Source: Prado023 sp963747335
Lineage (GTDB): Bacteria > Actinomycetota > Actinomycetes > S36-B12 > CAIYMF01
Length of the DNA stretch: 64,000 nucleotides
Direction of reading: 5' to 3'
Assembly: GCA_963747335.1 (NCBI GenBank)
Contig: CAVVEV010000007.1
Coordinates: forward strand, 107,335 to 171,334
Below, in pieces: positions 56,806-64,000 of this stretch (position 1 is the first letter of the stretch; the number at the start of each line of letters is the position of its first letter). The notes under the pieces were generated by a model, which was given only the letters and a program-made list of their open reading frames with translations, ran no database searches and was not told where the DNA came from. Both the position numbers and the translations under genes were made by a program.

Positions 56806-57857
56806 CAGACACGCACCCGGGGGTCGAGCAGGGCATACATCAGGTCGGCGATGATGTTCGCCACGATCACCCCGATGGAGAACAGCAGGAACGTCGCCTG
56901 CAGCAGGGCGATGTCCGGCCCGCGCAGGGCGTCGTAGGTGAGCAGCCCGAGGCCGGGCCACGAGAACACGGTCTCCACCGTGATCGCTCCGGAGATCACG
57001 AACCCGAGGTTCATGAAGATCAGCGTCACCGTGGGCAGGATGGCGTTGGGAACGGCGTGGCGGCGGCGCACGTCCTTGTCCATCAGGCCCTTGGCCCGGG
57101 CGACCGTGAGGTAGTCCTGACCCATCTCGTCGATCAGGGAGGCGCGCATCACCAGCGCGTACTCGGCCAGGTACACGGCCGCCAGCGTGGTCACCGGCAG
57201 GACCATGTGCCACGCGACGTCGAGGACCCCCTGGATGCTGGAGGGGTCCACGCCGGGGGTGATGATCCCGCCGATCGGGAAGATCCCGGGCGTGACGGCC
57301 GTGCCGACCCCGAACATGATCAGCAGGATCATGCCCAACCAGAACTCGGGCATCGCGTAGAGGGTCAGGGTGACCGCCGAGGACACGCTGTCGAAGCGCT
57401 CGCCGCGCTTCCATGCCGCCCGGATCCCGATGAGCGTGCCGAGGATCGAGGCCAGCAGGATCGCGGTGCCCACCAGCAGCAGCGTCGCACCGATGCGGTC
57501 CCCGATCAGCTCCCACACCGGTCGGTTGAACCGCGCGGAGTTGATCGTGGACGCGAACGGGTTGGAGATGTAGGTCAGGAACTGCTCGAGGATCGGCTTG
57601 TCGAGCTCGGCGCGCAGCGTGGCGATCTGCTCGGGTGGGACGTTGCGTCCGCGGGTGTACAGCCCGATCGGGTCACCGGGCAGCATCCGGAAGAGGAAGA
57701 AGTTGAACACCACGACGAACGCCAGGGTCACCAGCCCGGACCCGACCGAGCGCAGGGCGTACCGCGTCCCGGGGCTCATCCCCGAGGCCTGGTGGGTGCC
57801 CTCCCCGGCGTCGTGCGGCATGGGCGGGGTGGGCGCCGCGTCCACGGCGGGTCCCAT
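56805..57857 (-). CDS. dppB: Oligopeptide ABC transporter permease (DppB-like)
   Basis: 350 residues. After a ~28-residue cytosolic extension comes the first membrane helix (SGLVTLAFVVVFNFFLFRML), followed by PGDPIGLYTRG typical of DppB, and the permease domain with the loop ARAKGLMDKDVRRRHAVPNA. It starts 2 nt after the substrate-binding protein stop. Confidence 0.93.
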   Translation of the reverse strand: MGPAVDAAPTPPMPHDAGEGTHQASGMSPGTRYALRSVGSGLVTLAFVVVFNFFLFRMLPGDPIGLYTRGRNVPPEQIATLRAELDKPILEQFLTYISNPFASTINSARFNRPVWELIGDRIGATLLLVGTAILLASILGTLIGIRAAWKRGERFDSVSSAVTLTLYAMPEFWLGMILLIMFGVGTAVTPGIFPIGGIITPGVDPSSIQGVLDVAWHMVLPVTTLAAVYLAEYALVMRASLIDEMGQDYLTVARAKGLMDKDVRRRHAVPNAILPTVTLIFMNLGFVISGAITVETVFSWPGLGLLTYDALRGPDIALLQATFLLFSIGVIVANIIADLMYALLDPRVRV

Positions 57858-57859
57858 GC

Positions 57860-59722
57860 CTACTCGGTGTCCTCGTCGGAGGACCGGCGCCGGCTCACCA
57901 GGACAACACCGGCCACGCCGGCGACGACCAGGGCCCCGAGCCCGGCGAGCAGTGCGGGGCTGACGCCGCCGGGGGACGACTCACCGGCCTCGCCGCCGTC
58001 AGCCCCTGCCGGGGTGATCGACTGGTAGGACCACGTCCCGAACTGGAACAGCAGGGGACCGGAGTCCTTGGGCTGCTGGACGAAGTTGGTGAACCGGTCG
58101 GAGCGGTAGGCCTGCAGGAGGTCGTAGTAGAAGGTGATGGCGTAGGGGGCCTCGTCGTAGACGATCTGCTGCATCGCCTTGACGATCTCAGCGCGCTTGG
58201 CCGCATCGGTCTCCAGCGCCTGCTCGGCATAGAGGCGGTCGTACTCCTCGTTGCAGAAGTGCGAGTCGGACAGCCCGGCGTAGATGGTGCCGTCCTCCTC
58301 CGAGGAGCGCTGCGCGCATGTGAACGTCGAGAGCTGGTAGTCCGGGTCTGGCTCCACGACCCAGCCCCACTCGAACAGGTCGAAGCGGCCCTCGCCGTTG
58401 AGCTCGATGAGCGTGTCCTCGGTCACGATCGTGGTGTCGATCGTGATCCCGAGCTCCTCGAGCCAGCCCTCGACGAACTGGACCGTCTGCTGGGAGGTCT
58501 GGGACTCCTGGCGGCCCAGCAGGCGCAGGGTCAGGGGCTCACCGTCGGGCCCCACCCGCTTGCCGTCGGCGCCCAGGGGGTAGCCGGCGTCATCGAGCAG
58601 CTCGCCTGCCCTGGTCGGGTTGAAGTCGAAGAGGGTGGTGGGCTCGAGGTGCAGTGATGCATACAGCGGCGGGATGATGGTGGTGCCCGGCGTGCCGTAC
58701 ACCGCCACCTTGTCGACCAGGGTCTGTCGGTCGATCGCGTGGTTGATGGCCTGACGCACCCGCTTGTCCTTCAGCGCCGGGTTCCCATCGCCGATCGGGG
58801 TGCCGTCGGCCAGTGCCGCACCGACGTTCATCCCGATCTGGTTGAACCCCCAGTAGGCGGCGTTGACGCCGGTGATGCCCTCCTCGTCCGTGACCGCATC
58901 GAAGACGTTGGCCTGCATCTCGTCGGCGAAGTCGATCTCACCCTTGCGCAGGGCCTGCGCCACGGCGTCGGCGTTCTTGTAGACGCGGAAGGTCAGCTCG
59001 TCGACGGCCGGCGCCCCGTCGTAGTAGTCCGGGTTTGCCCGGAACCGGATGAACTGGCCCTTCTCTCGCTCGATGAGGAGGTAGGGCCCGGCGCCCACGA
59101 TGGGCTGGCCATCGGTCGGCTCGTTCTCATAGGAGCGGACCTCCGTGCCGTCGATGTCCTTCCAGATGTGCTCGGGAAGGATGTAGACGGCGAGGTTCTC
59201 CATGATCGGCGAGGGCTTCTCGACCGTCAGTACGAGTGTGGTGTCGTCGGTGGCCTCGGCCTTGGTGATGTTGGCGACATAGCTGCCGAAGTTGGTCTTC
59301 TCGTAGTCGCCGTCCATGATCCGGTTGAAGGAGTAGGCGGCGTCGCGGGCGGTGAGGGGCTGGCCGTCGCTCCACTTGAGGCCGGGACGGATCTTGTACG
59401 TCCACGTCGTCTTGTCCGCCGACTCCTCCCACGACTCAGCAAGACCGGGAGCCGGCGCGAAGTCGTCGGCACCGTAGTCCGTGAGCGTCGGGTACATCAG
59501 CTGGTACATCTCGTAGGCCGTCGACACGATGCCGGTGAACGGGTTGAGTGAGTCCACGTCGTCGGTGATGCCGACGGTGAAGGCCTGCGACTCGGCGGCG
59601 ATCGGGACGGCGCTCGGAGCAGCGGAGGGTGACTCGTCGGCGTGCACGGCGGCGATCGGGACCAGCAGCGCGCATGCCACGGCAGCGGCGACGGTGATCC
59701 GTCGAGGGGACAGAGGATTCAT
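57860..59722 (-). CDS. dppA: Peptide-binding protein, C-terminally membrane anchored
   Basis: 620-residue family 5 solute-binding protein: FTVGITDDVDSLNPFTGIVS, YKIRPGLKWSDGQPLTARDA, DKRVRQAINHAIDRQTLVDK. The N-terminal signal peptide (MNPLSPRRITVAAAVACALL, cleavage near VHA-DES) has no convincing lipobox. Instead the C-terminus has a Ser/Gly-rich spacer, a hydrophobic span (LLAGLGALVVAGVAGVVLV) and SRRRSSDEDTE, so it is held by a C-terminal membrane helix rather than a lipid. First gene of the operon. Confidence 0.92.
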   Translation of the reverse strand: MNPLSPRRITVAAAVACALLVPIAAVHADESPSAAPSAVPIAAESQAFTVGITDDVDSLNPFTGIVSTAYEMYQLMYPTLTDYGADDFAPAPGLAESWEESADKTTWTYKIRPGLKWSDGQPLTARDAAYSFNRIMDGDYEKTNFGSYVANITKAEATDDTTLVLTVEKPSPIMENLAVYILPEHIWKDIDGTEVRSYENEPTDGQPIVGAGPYLLIEREKGQFIRFRANPDYYDGAPAVDELTFRVYKNADAVAQALRKGEIDFADEMQANVFDAVTDEEGITGVNAAYWGFNQIGMNVGAALADGTPIGDGNPALKDKRVRQAINHAIDRQTLVDKVAVYGTPGTTIIPPLYASLHLEPTTLFDFNPTRAGELLDDAGYPLGADGKRVGPDGEPLTLRLLGRQESQTSQQTVQFVEGWLEELGITIDTTIVTEDTLIELNGEGRFDLFEWGWVVEPDPDYQLSTFTCAQRSSEEDGTIYAGLSDSHFCNEEYDRLYAEQALETDAAKRAEIVKAMQQIVYDEAPYAITFYYDLLQAYRSDRFTNFVQQPKDSGPLLFQFGTWSYQSITPAGADGGEAGESSPGGVSPALLAGLGALVVAGVAGVVLVSRRRSSDEDTE

Positions 59723-59874
59723 CGGTGCCTCCGATGACAGGGCACGTGGCCGTGGATCCGCCTCCGGCGGGCAGTTCCCCCACCCCGGGTCGGAAGGACC
59801 AGCGCAGGATAGCCGACGCGCGATCAGATCCCGGCCACGCGATGTCATGGCCAGGTACGCAGTTCGAGCACTGC

Positions 59875-59880
59875 TAGGTT
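59875..59880 (+). promoter_or_regulatory. -10 TAGGTT of leaderless oligopeptidase promoter
   Basis: TAGGTT ends 8 nt before ATG 59889. No Shine-Dalgarno between. The 166-bp divergent region serves both the peptide transporter and this gene. Confidence 0.5.
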
Positions 59881-59888
59881 CGGCCGTC

Positions 59889-62045
59889 ATGGTCACCCCT
59901 CCTGTGGCACCCACGCGCCCCCACATCCGCCACCTGCATGGTCAGGACGTCCAGGACGACTTCGCCTGGATGGCCCAGGGCGGTCGGGACCTGACCGACT
60001 ACCTGCGGGCCGAGCTCGACCACTACACCGCGGCCACCGGATCCCTGGAGCCGGTGCGCCGCAGGCTGTTCACAGAGATGGTCGCCCGCACCCCCCTGGC
60101 TGAGGAGGGACCGGTCCATGCCTGTGGGGCCGCGCAGTTCCGGGATGTGATCCCCGACGGCGCCCAGCTCGGCCAGTTCCAGCGCCGGGCGACGGATGAG
60201 GAGTCGTGGACGACCCTCATGGATCTCGATGCGGAATCTGCTGCCGAGGGGTCCACCTACGGCGAGGTCGGGGTCCGGGAGGTCAGCCCGGACGGCGCAC
60301 TGGTCGCCTGGTCGCTGGACGTCACCGGTGAGGAGCTGTACGAGCTCCGCTTCCGGGACGTGGCCACCGGGGCGGACCTGCCCGAGCGGATTGCGCGCAC
60401 CTACTACGGTGGCGCGTGGTCGGCAGATGGCTGCACCTTCTTCTACACCGTCGTGGACCACGTCTACCGGCCGCACCAGGTCTGGCGCCACGAGATCGGC
60501 ACCGATCCGGTCAGCGACGTGCTCGTCCTGCAGGAGGACGACCGGCGCTTCGAGCTCTCGGTACGGGCCACCAGGTGCGGCCGGTGGGTCCTGATCCACG
60601 CCGGGAGCCGTGACGCCTCCGAGACCTGGGCGATCCCGGCCACCGATCCGACCGCCGCGCCCGCCACTGTGGGCGGTCGGCGCGACGGGCACGAGTATGT
60701 GGTGGAGTCGGTCCCCGACGGCCCGGTGCCCTTCCTCGCCGTCACCAACCACGGCGGGGCGCGCGAGTTCACGCTCAGCTGGCTGCCTCTCGGCGAGACC
60801 GACCCGTCTCTCTGGCGGCCGGCCATCGACGCGCCGCTGCCCGGGGATCCTGGGGCGTCAGCGCCTGACGGGCAGTCGCCGCCGGTTCCTGTCCGGCGCT
60901 TCATGGCGGTCGAGGCCTTCGCGGGCCATGTGGTGGTGTCGCTGCGCGAGTCCGGTGGGACGGCCCTGTACGTGGCCGCGGTCACCGCGCACGGCCTCGA
61001 CTGGGCAGGGGCGCACGCGCTGCGTGCGTCCCCGGGGTCGTTCCTCGAGCTGGCGGCCAACGAGGTGTACGACGCGGCGTTCGTGACGGTCGTGGCGCAG
61101 AGCCAGATCGACCCGCCGGTCTGGACCGACCATCGCCTCGATCGGTCGTCCGAGCCCGTCGTGCGCCACCGGGCCGAGGCGCCGAACCACGACGCGAGCA
61201 GCTACGTCGTCTCCCAGCAGTGGGTGACCGCCCGCGACGGGGAACGCATCCCGGTCACGCTCGTCGCGCACCGCGTCACGGCGCTGGACGGCACCGCGCC
61301 CTGCCTGCTGTACGGCTACGGCGCCTATGAGTACACCTACGACCCGACGTTCAGCCGGGCGCTGCCCAGCCTCCTGGACCGGGGAGTGGTCTGGGCGCAT
61401 GCCCATGTCCGTGGTGGGGGCGAGCTGGGACGGCGGTGGTGGGACGAGGGCCACATGGCGAGCAAGGCCAACTCCTTCCGGGACTTCGTCGATGTCGCCC
61501 GGGCGCTGGGTTCCGGCCCGGGTGCCGTGGTGGACGGCTCCCGGATCGTCTCCCGTGGGGGATCGGCCGGTGGGCTGCTCGTCGCGGCCGGCATGGACCT
61601 CGACCCGGAGGCCTTTGCGGCCGTGATCGCCGAGGTCCCCTTCGTCGACGTGGTCAACTCGATGCTCGACTCCGAGCTTCCGCTGACCGTGGGGGAGTGG
61701 GAGGAGTGGGGCAATCCCGCGCTGCCCGAGCAGTTCGCGTGGATGCGCGAGTACTCGCCCTACGACAACGTCCCGCCCCCCGGCCGGCGCCCGTTCATCC
61801 TGGCCACGGGGGCTGTGCACGATCCGCGGGTCATGGTCCACGAGCCGGCCAAGTGGGTCGCACGGCTGCGCGCCACCGATCCCCAGCAGGGGGCGGTCGA
61901 GGTCCCGGGCCGTCGCGGGGGCGTGCTGCTGCGGGTATCCCTCGAGGAGGGCTCGCACGGAGGAGCGGCTGGCCGGTACGCGGCCCTCGACGAGGAGGCG
62001 CAGACCCAGGCCGTGATCCTCGCGTCGATGGGGATCAGCGGGTAG
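59889..62045 (+). CDS. ptrB: Oligopeptidase B (S9A prolyl oligopeptidase family)
   Basis: 718 residues. The N-terminal beta-propeller (RPHIRHLHGQDVQDDFAWM) covers an alpha/beta hydrolase domain with YGYGAYEYTYDPTFS, the nucleophile elbow RGGSAGGLLVAAGM, Asp in TGAVHDPRVMVHEPAKWVAR and His in EEGSHGGAAGRY. Cleaves short peptides after basic residues in the cytoplasm. Divergent from the peptide transporter, it would digest the imported peptides. Compared with relatives, one insertion precedes the catalytic His loop. Confidence 0.93.
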   Translation: MVTPPVAPTRPHIRHLHGQDVQDDFAWMAQGGRDLTDYLRAELDHYTAATGSLEPVRRRLFTEMVARTPLAEEGPVHACGAAQFRDVIPDGAQLGQFQRRATDEESWTTLMDLDAESAAEGSTYGEVGVREVSPDGALVAWSLDVTGEELYELRFRDVATGADLPERIARTYYGGAWSADGCTFFYTVVDHVYRPHQVWRHEIGTDPVSDVLVLQEDDRRFELSVRATRCGRWVLIHAGSRDASETWAIPATDPTAAPATVGGRRDGHEYVVESVPDGPVPFLAVTNHGGAREFTLSWLPLGETDPSLWRPAIDAPLPGDPGASAPDGQSPPVPVRRFMAVEAFAGHVVVSLRESGGTALYVAAVTAHGLDWAGAHALRASPGSFLELAANEVYDAAFVTVVAQSQIDPPVWTDHRLDRSSEPVVRHRAEAPNHDASSYVVSQQWVTARDGERIPVTLVAHRVTALDGTAPCLLYGYGAYEYTYDPTFSRALPSLLDRGVVWAHAHVRGGGELGRRWWDEGHMASKANSFRDFVDVARALGSGPGAVVDGSRIVSRGGSAGGLLVAAGMDLDPEAFAAVIAEVPFVDVVNSMLDSELPLTVGEWEEWGNPALPEQFAWMREYSPYDNVPPPGRRPFILATGAVHDPRVMVHEPAKWVARLRATDPQQGAVEVPGRRGGVLLRVSLEEGSHGGAAGRYAALDEEAQTQAVILASMGISG

Positions 62046-62056
62046 CGCTCGTGGCC

Positions 62057-62084
62057 GGTGGCATCGGCAGCGTCGGATGCCACC
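62057..62084 (+). terminator. Terminator hairpin after ptrB
   Basis: GGTGGCATC (62057-62065) pairs with GATGCCACC (62076-62084), 10-nt loop, starting 12 nt after the ptrB stop. Confidence 0.6.
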
Positions 62085-62150
62085 TGCTCGCCCGGCGCGC
62101 CGGGAAGGTCAGTGTGCGCCTCAACCAGTGGGTGGTGGGACCCTGACCGG

Positions 62151-62840
62151 GTGAAGAACTTCCTCCTCGGGGTCGGTGTGACCCTGGCTGTGCTCGCCCT
62201 CGGCCTCGTGGCCCTCGTCATGTCCCTCGGCTCCGGGGACTCCGGGGACTCTGGGGCCTCTGGGGCGCAGGGCACGTCCGCCTCACCGGTTCCGACCGCG
62301 TCGGCGACCGCGGCCCAGCAGCCGAGCGACCTGGCCGACGACGAGACCTGGCTGGGCGCTGCCGAGCTGCGCAGCCAGGACGTGGTCTCGGCCCAGGGCG
62401 ACCTGGTCGACGTGGTCGCCACCGGGTCGGGCGTGCGGTTCTCGCCGGCCGGACTGACGGCGCAGGCGCTGAACATCGATGCGACGATCCCGTTCGCCAC
62501 CGTCGCCGAGCAGGTCGGACCGGACGTCATGATCTACGACTCCGGCAACGGCAAGACCGGGGTCGAGCGCCAGGTCACCATCCTGGGGCGAGACATCACG
62601 CTCAAGGCGACCGGCACGGTGAGCGCCGACGGCGGCCAGTTGCTCATCGAGCCGGAGACCGTCGACCTCGGTGGTCCCCAGCTCCTCGACTCGGCGGTGA
62701 GCGCCCTCGCCCGCAGTCTGGCCACGATCCGCCAGGACGTGGCCGGCGTCCCGGAGGGGATGACGCTCGTGGCTGTCCAGGTGACTCCCGAGGGCTTCGA
62801 CGCCCAGCTCAACGGCAGCGACGTGGTCATCGGCCGTTGA
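62151..62840 (+). CDS. DUF2993-type membrane-anchored lipid-binding-like protein
   Basis: 229 residues: an N-terminal membrane anchor (FLLGVGVTLAVLALGLVALV), a low-complexity Gly/Ser/Ala/Pro linker, then a domain with LRSQDVVSAQGDLVDVVATG, GLTAQALNIDATIPF and VPEGMTLVAVQVTPEGFDAQ, typical of DUF2993. A mycobacterial member, LmeA, helps lipomannan elongation, so an envelope role is plausible. GTG start; no clear Shine-Dalgarno. Confidence 0.75.
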   Translation: MKNFLLGVGVTLAVLALGLVALVMSLGSGDSGDSGASGAQGTSASPVPTASATAAQQPSDLADDETWLGAAELRSQDVVSAQGDLVDVVATGSGVRFSPAGLTAQALNIDATIPFATVAEQVGPDVMIYDSGNGKTGVERQVTILGRDITLKATGTVSADGGQLLIEPETVDLGGPQLLDSAVSALARSLATIRQDVAGVPEGMTLVAVQVTPEGFDAQLNGSDVVIGR

Positions 62841-62887
62841 GCCCTGCGACGCCCGGTATGAGCGAGGGCGATCTGATGGGCCAGCGC

Positions 62888-63240
62888 TCAGCGACGGGCG
62901 CGCGTGGGGGTTTCGGCCCGAGAGGGCGCGGGTGCGGATCCTGCGCGCAGGATCACGAGGTCGACCAACGCATTCGTGTCGGCCAGCACACCGTGTGTGA
63001 CGGGGGCGTCGTGGCGGCGAGCGGCCGTGACGATCCGGTCGCGCAGGATGCCGTCGGCGATGACCATCGGGACGACGATGAACGAGGTGCAGCCGTCCAC
63101 GCAGCGCATCAGCGTGCGCATCCTGCCCAGTGGCCGGCCGCCGTCGAGGTAGGCAGCGCGCACCGCACGGGCCCCCAGCGCGGTCGCCAGGGCGGCCCCC
63201 TGGGTTCGGAACAGCGACTCCATGGCGCGTCCACCGGCAG
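62888..63240 (-). pseudogene. CbiX/sirohydrochlorin chelatase-like C-terminal fragment
   Basis: The stretch ARAVRAAYLDGGRPLG, then FIVVPMVIADGILRDRIVTAA and HGVLADTNALVDLVI resembles the C-terminal half of CbiX-type chelatases (VVVP-x-x-ADG motif). The expected N-terminus with the AHGSRD motif is missing. The frame continues upstream without a stop into AT-richer, unrelated sequence. It is probably truncated at a recombination or assembly junction. Confidence 0.5.
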
Positions 63241-63638
63241 GTCGTTTTACGGGCGAGGAGAAGATCCTCGATGCCCCGCCGACGAGACCGGCGTCGTAGC
63301 CCATTTCGTACCAGACATTCGGCATCCCGATATACACCGGGTCACTTACGCTTCCTCGGGAGACCTTTAAGATGACTCTATCAACCTCTCGTGTTCCCTT
63401 ATTCCTAATTGAATACTCAAACGAGCCCGACCCGAAAGCGACCGGATAAAGCCCATTGATCGTCAACTGCAACGGACTATCGAGCTGTTCTGCGACTTTG
63501 AAATTCTCAAGGTGCAGGTTCAAGTTTCCTTTGAGCGTCCGCAAAACATGTCAGAAACAGTATCGCGAACAAGATGCCCAGAATATTCACTCTACCGCTG
63601 AGCGGTTTCACGACTCGCAAGACATTTAATTTAATCAT
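63241..63638 (-). pseudogene. Start of an unrelated secreted protein in AT-richer DNA, fused to the CbiX fragment
   Basis: ATG 63638 after GAGAGGGAG encodes a signal peptide (MIKLNVLRVVKPLSG, then ILGILFAILFLTCFADAQ). Skipping one A near 63530 joins it to NLNLHLENFKVAEQLDSPLQ and LTINGLYPVAFGSG, a beta-rich extracellular-like stretch. Codon use and base content differ from the rest of the window: 22 of 60 bases are G or C in 63361-63420. The protein then runs into the chelatase-like part. Family unknown. Confidence 0.5.
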
Positions 63639-64000
63639 TCGACTCCCTCTCAAAACTCTGGGAACAAGAAGGTCGCTTGGTCTCTTGGGAGGCTAAACAA
63701 CCGGGGGAAAAGTTATCATAGCTACAATTGTGGCTAATTATGCGAATAATATGCCTAAATGCCCCTTGGGTCAAGCTTTTCGAAAATGCAGAAGCCCGTG
63801 TGTCAGCAAGGGCTTAACATTCAACGTTGCGTGTTAAGCCCTTGGGCTTCCGCATTCGTTCCCAATATCGCCGCTCCACGTTGGCTACTCTTATTGCTAA
63901 TAGTTTCTCGCCCCGAAAACACCTTTAACCAATCTCACAAATAACTCTACCAATCGAGGCATTTTCGCCGATCTACGAGGCCTTTACCAACGACCTATCA
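63639..64000. other. AT-rich terminal region without a convincing gene
   Basis: No ORF with gene-like coding or a ribosome binding site is seen. It contains the nested palindrome at 63785-63856 and AT-rich runs (about 63720-63755). Composition is unlike the remainder of the window. Confidence 0.6.
63785..63856. repeat. Nested 72-bp palindrome
   Basis: Outer arms AATGCAGAAGCCC (63785-63797) and GGGCTTCCGCATT (63844-63856) pair at 12 of 13. Inner arms AAGGGCTTAACA (63808-63819) and TGTTAAGCCCTT (63832-63843) pair perfectly. The inner loop holds CAACGTTG, itself a palindrome. The left spacer (10 nt) has no partner on the right. Candidate mobile-element end, recombination site or bidirectional terminator. 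Confidence 0.65.

Noticed and set aside
63759..63944. A 61-codon ORF across the nested palindrome
   Set aside because: It runs through both arms of the palindrome, has no ribosome binding site and no gene-like composition.

Overview
The window is a 64 kb piece of a high-GC Actinomycetota chromosome. It carries a BldD regulator with the c-di-GMP signature, a WhiB1-type protein, a SigR/RsrA pair, the actinobacterial integration host factor (mihF), the E2-E1 fused 2-oxoglutarate decarboxylase (kgd/odhA), a nickel superoxide dismutase with its peptidase, and a 24-residue bL37-type ribosomal protein. The block bldD-pyrR-pyrB-pyrC-membrane protein-carA-carB-pyrK-pyrD-pyrF-mihF-gmk-rpoZ-coaBC-metK-priA-def-fmt-rsmB keeps the order known from Streptomyces and relatives. 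A cellobiose phosphorylase sits between carA and carB. I cannot name a genus.

Layout. 1-4265: 3' part of gltB, then gltD. 4304-6616: an AAA+ ATPase with a short helical N-terminus and a TPR membrane protein, a two-gene unit I cannot assign. 6736-8725: pyk and bldD. 8764-22245: pyrimidine biosynthesis under two copies of a PyrR-type leader, one before pyrR and one before carB. 22230-31658: housekeeping genes (gmk, rpoZ, coaBC, metK, priA, def, fmt, rsmB). 31786-32796: thiol-oxidative stress sigma factor and its zinc anti-sigma factor. 32836-38526: small, secreted or lone genes, including bL37 and an orphan PilT ATPase. 38597-43454: signalling and regulation (PdtaS-type kinase, WhiB1, lipid kinase, SigB/F-type sigma factor with RsbW-like partner). 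43518-44891: NiSOD locus. 45054-53865: quinone-reductase-like enzyme, kgd, deacetylase-like hydrolase, DmpA-type peptidase, C-S lyase. 53907-62045: complete oligopeptide ABC transporter divergent from an oligopeptidase B, a coherent peptide uptake and breakdown set. 62151 to the end: a DUF2993-type protein, then an abrupt change near 63.24-63.36 kb into AT-richer DNA of different character.

Main points of interest. (1) carB is preceded by a second PyrR-binding hairpin, a 21-codon leader ORF running through a second hairpin that hides the carB ribosome binding site, and an overlap of that ORF with carB. This suggests PyrR control relayed by translational coupling. (2) Cellobiose phosphorylase lies inside the pyrimidine operon. 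(3) sigR has a textbook GGAAT-N18-GTT promoter and two plausible starts. (4) Six single-base +1 disruptions hit three otherwise well-conserved genes: four in the AAA+ gene, one in carB, one in pyrF. All are repaired by removing one base, so sequencing error is the first explanation. (5) The right end looks like a chimeric or recombined junction and carries a large nested palindrome. Leaderless starts (a TANNNT hexamer 6-9 nt before ATG/GTG) recur across the window.
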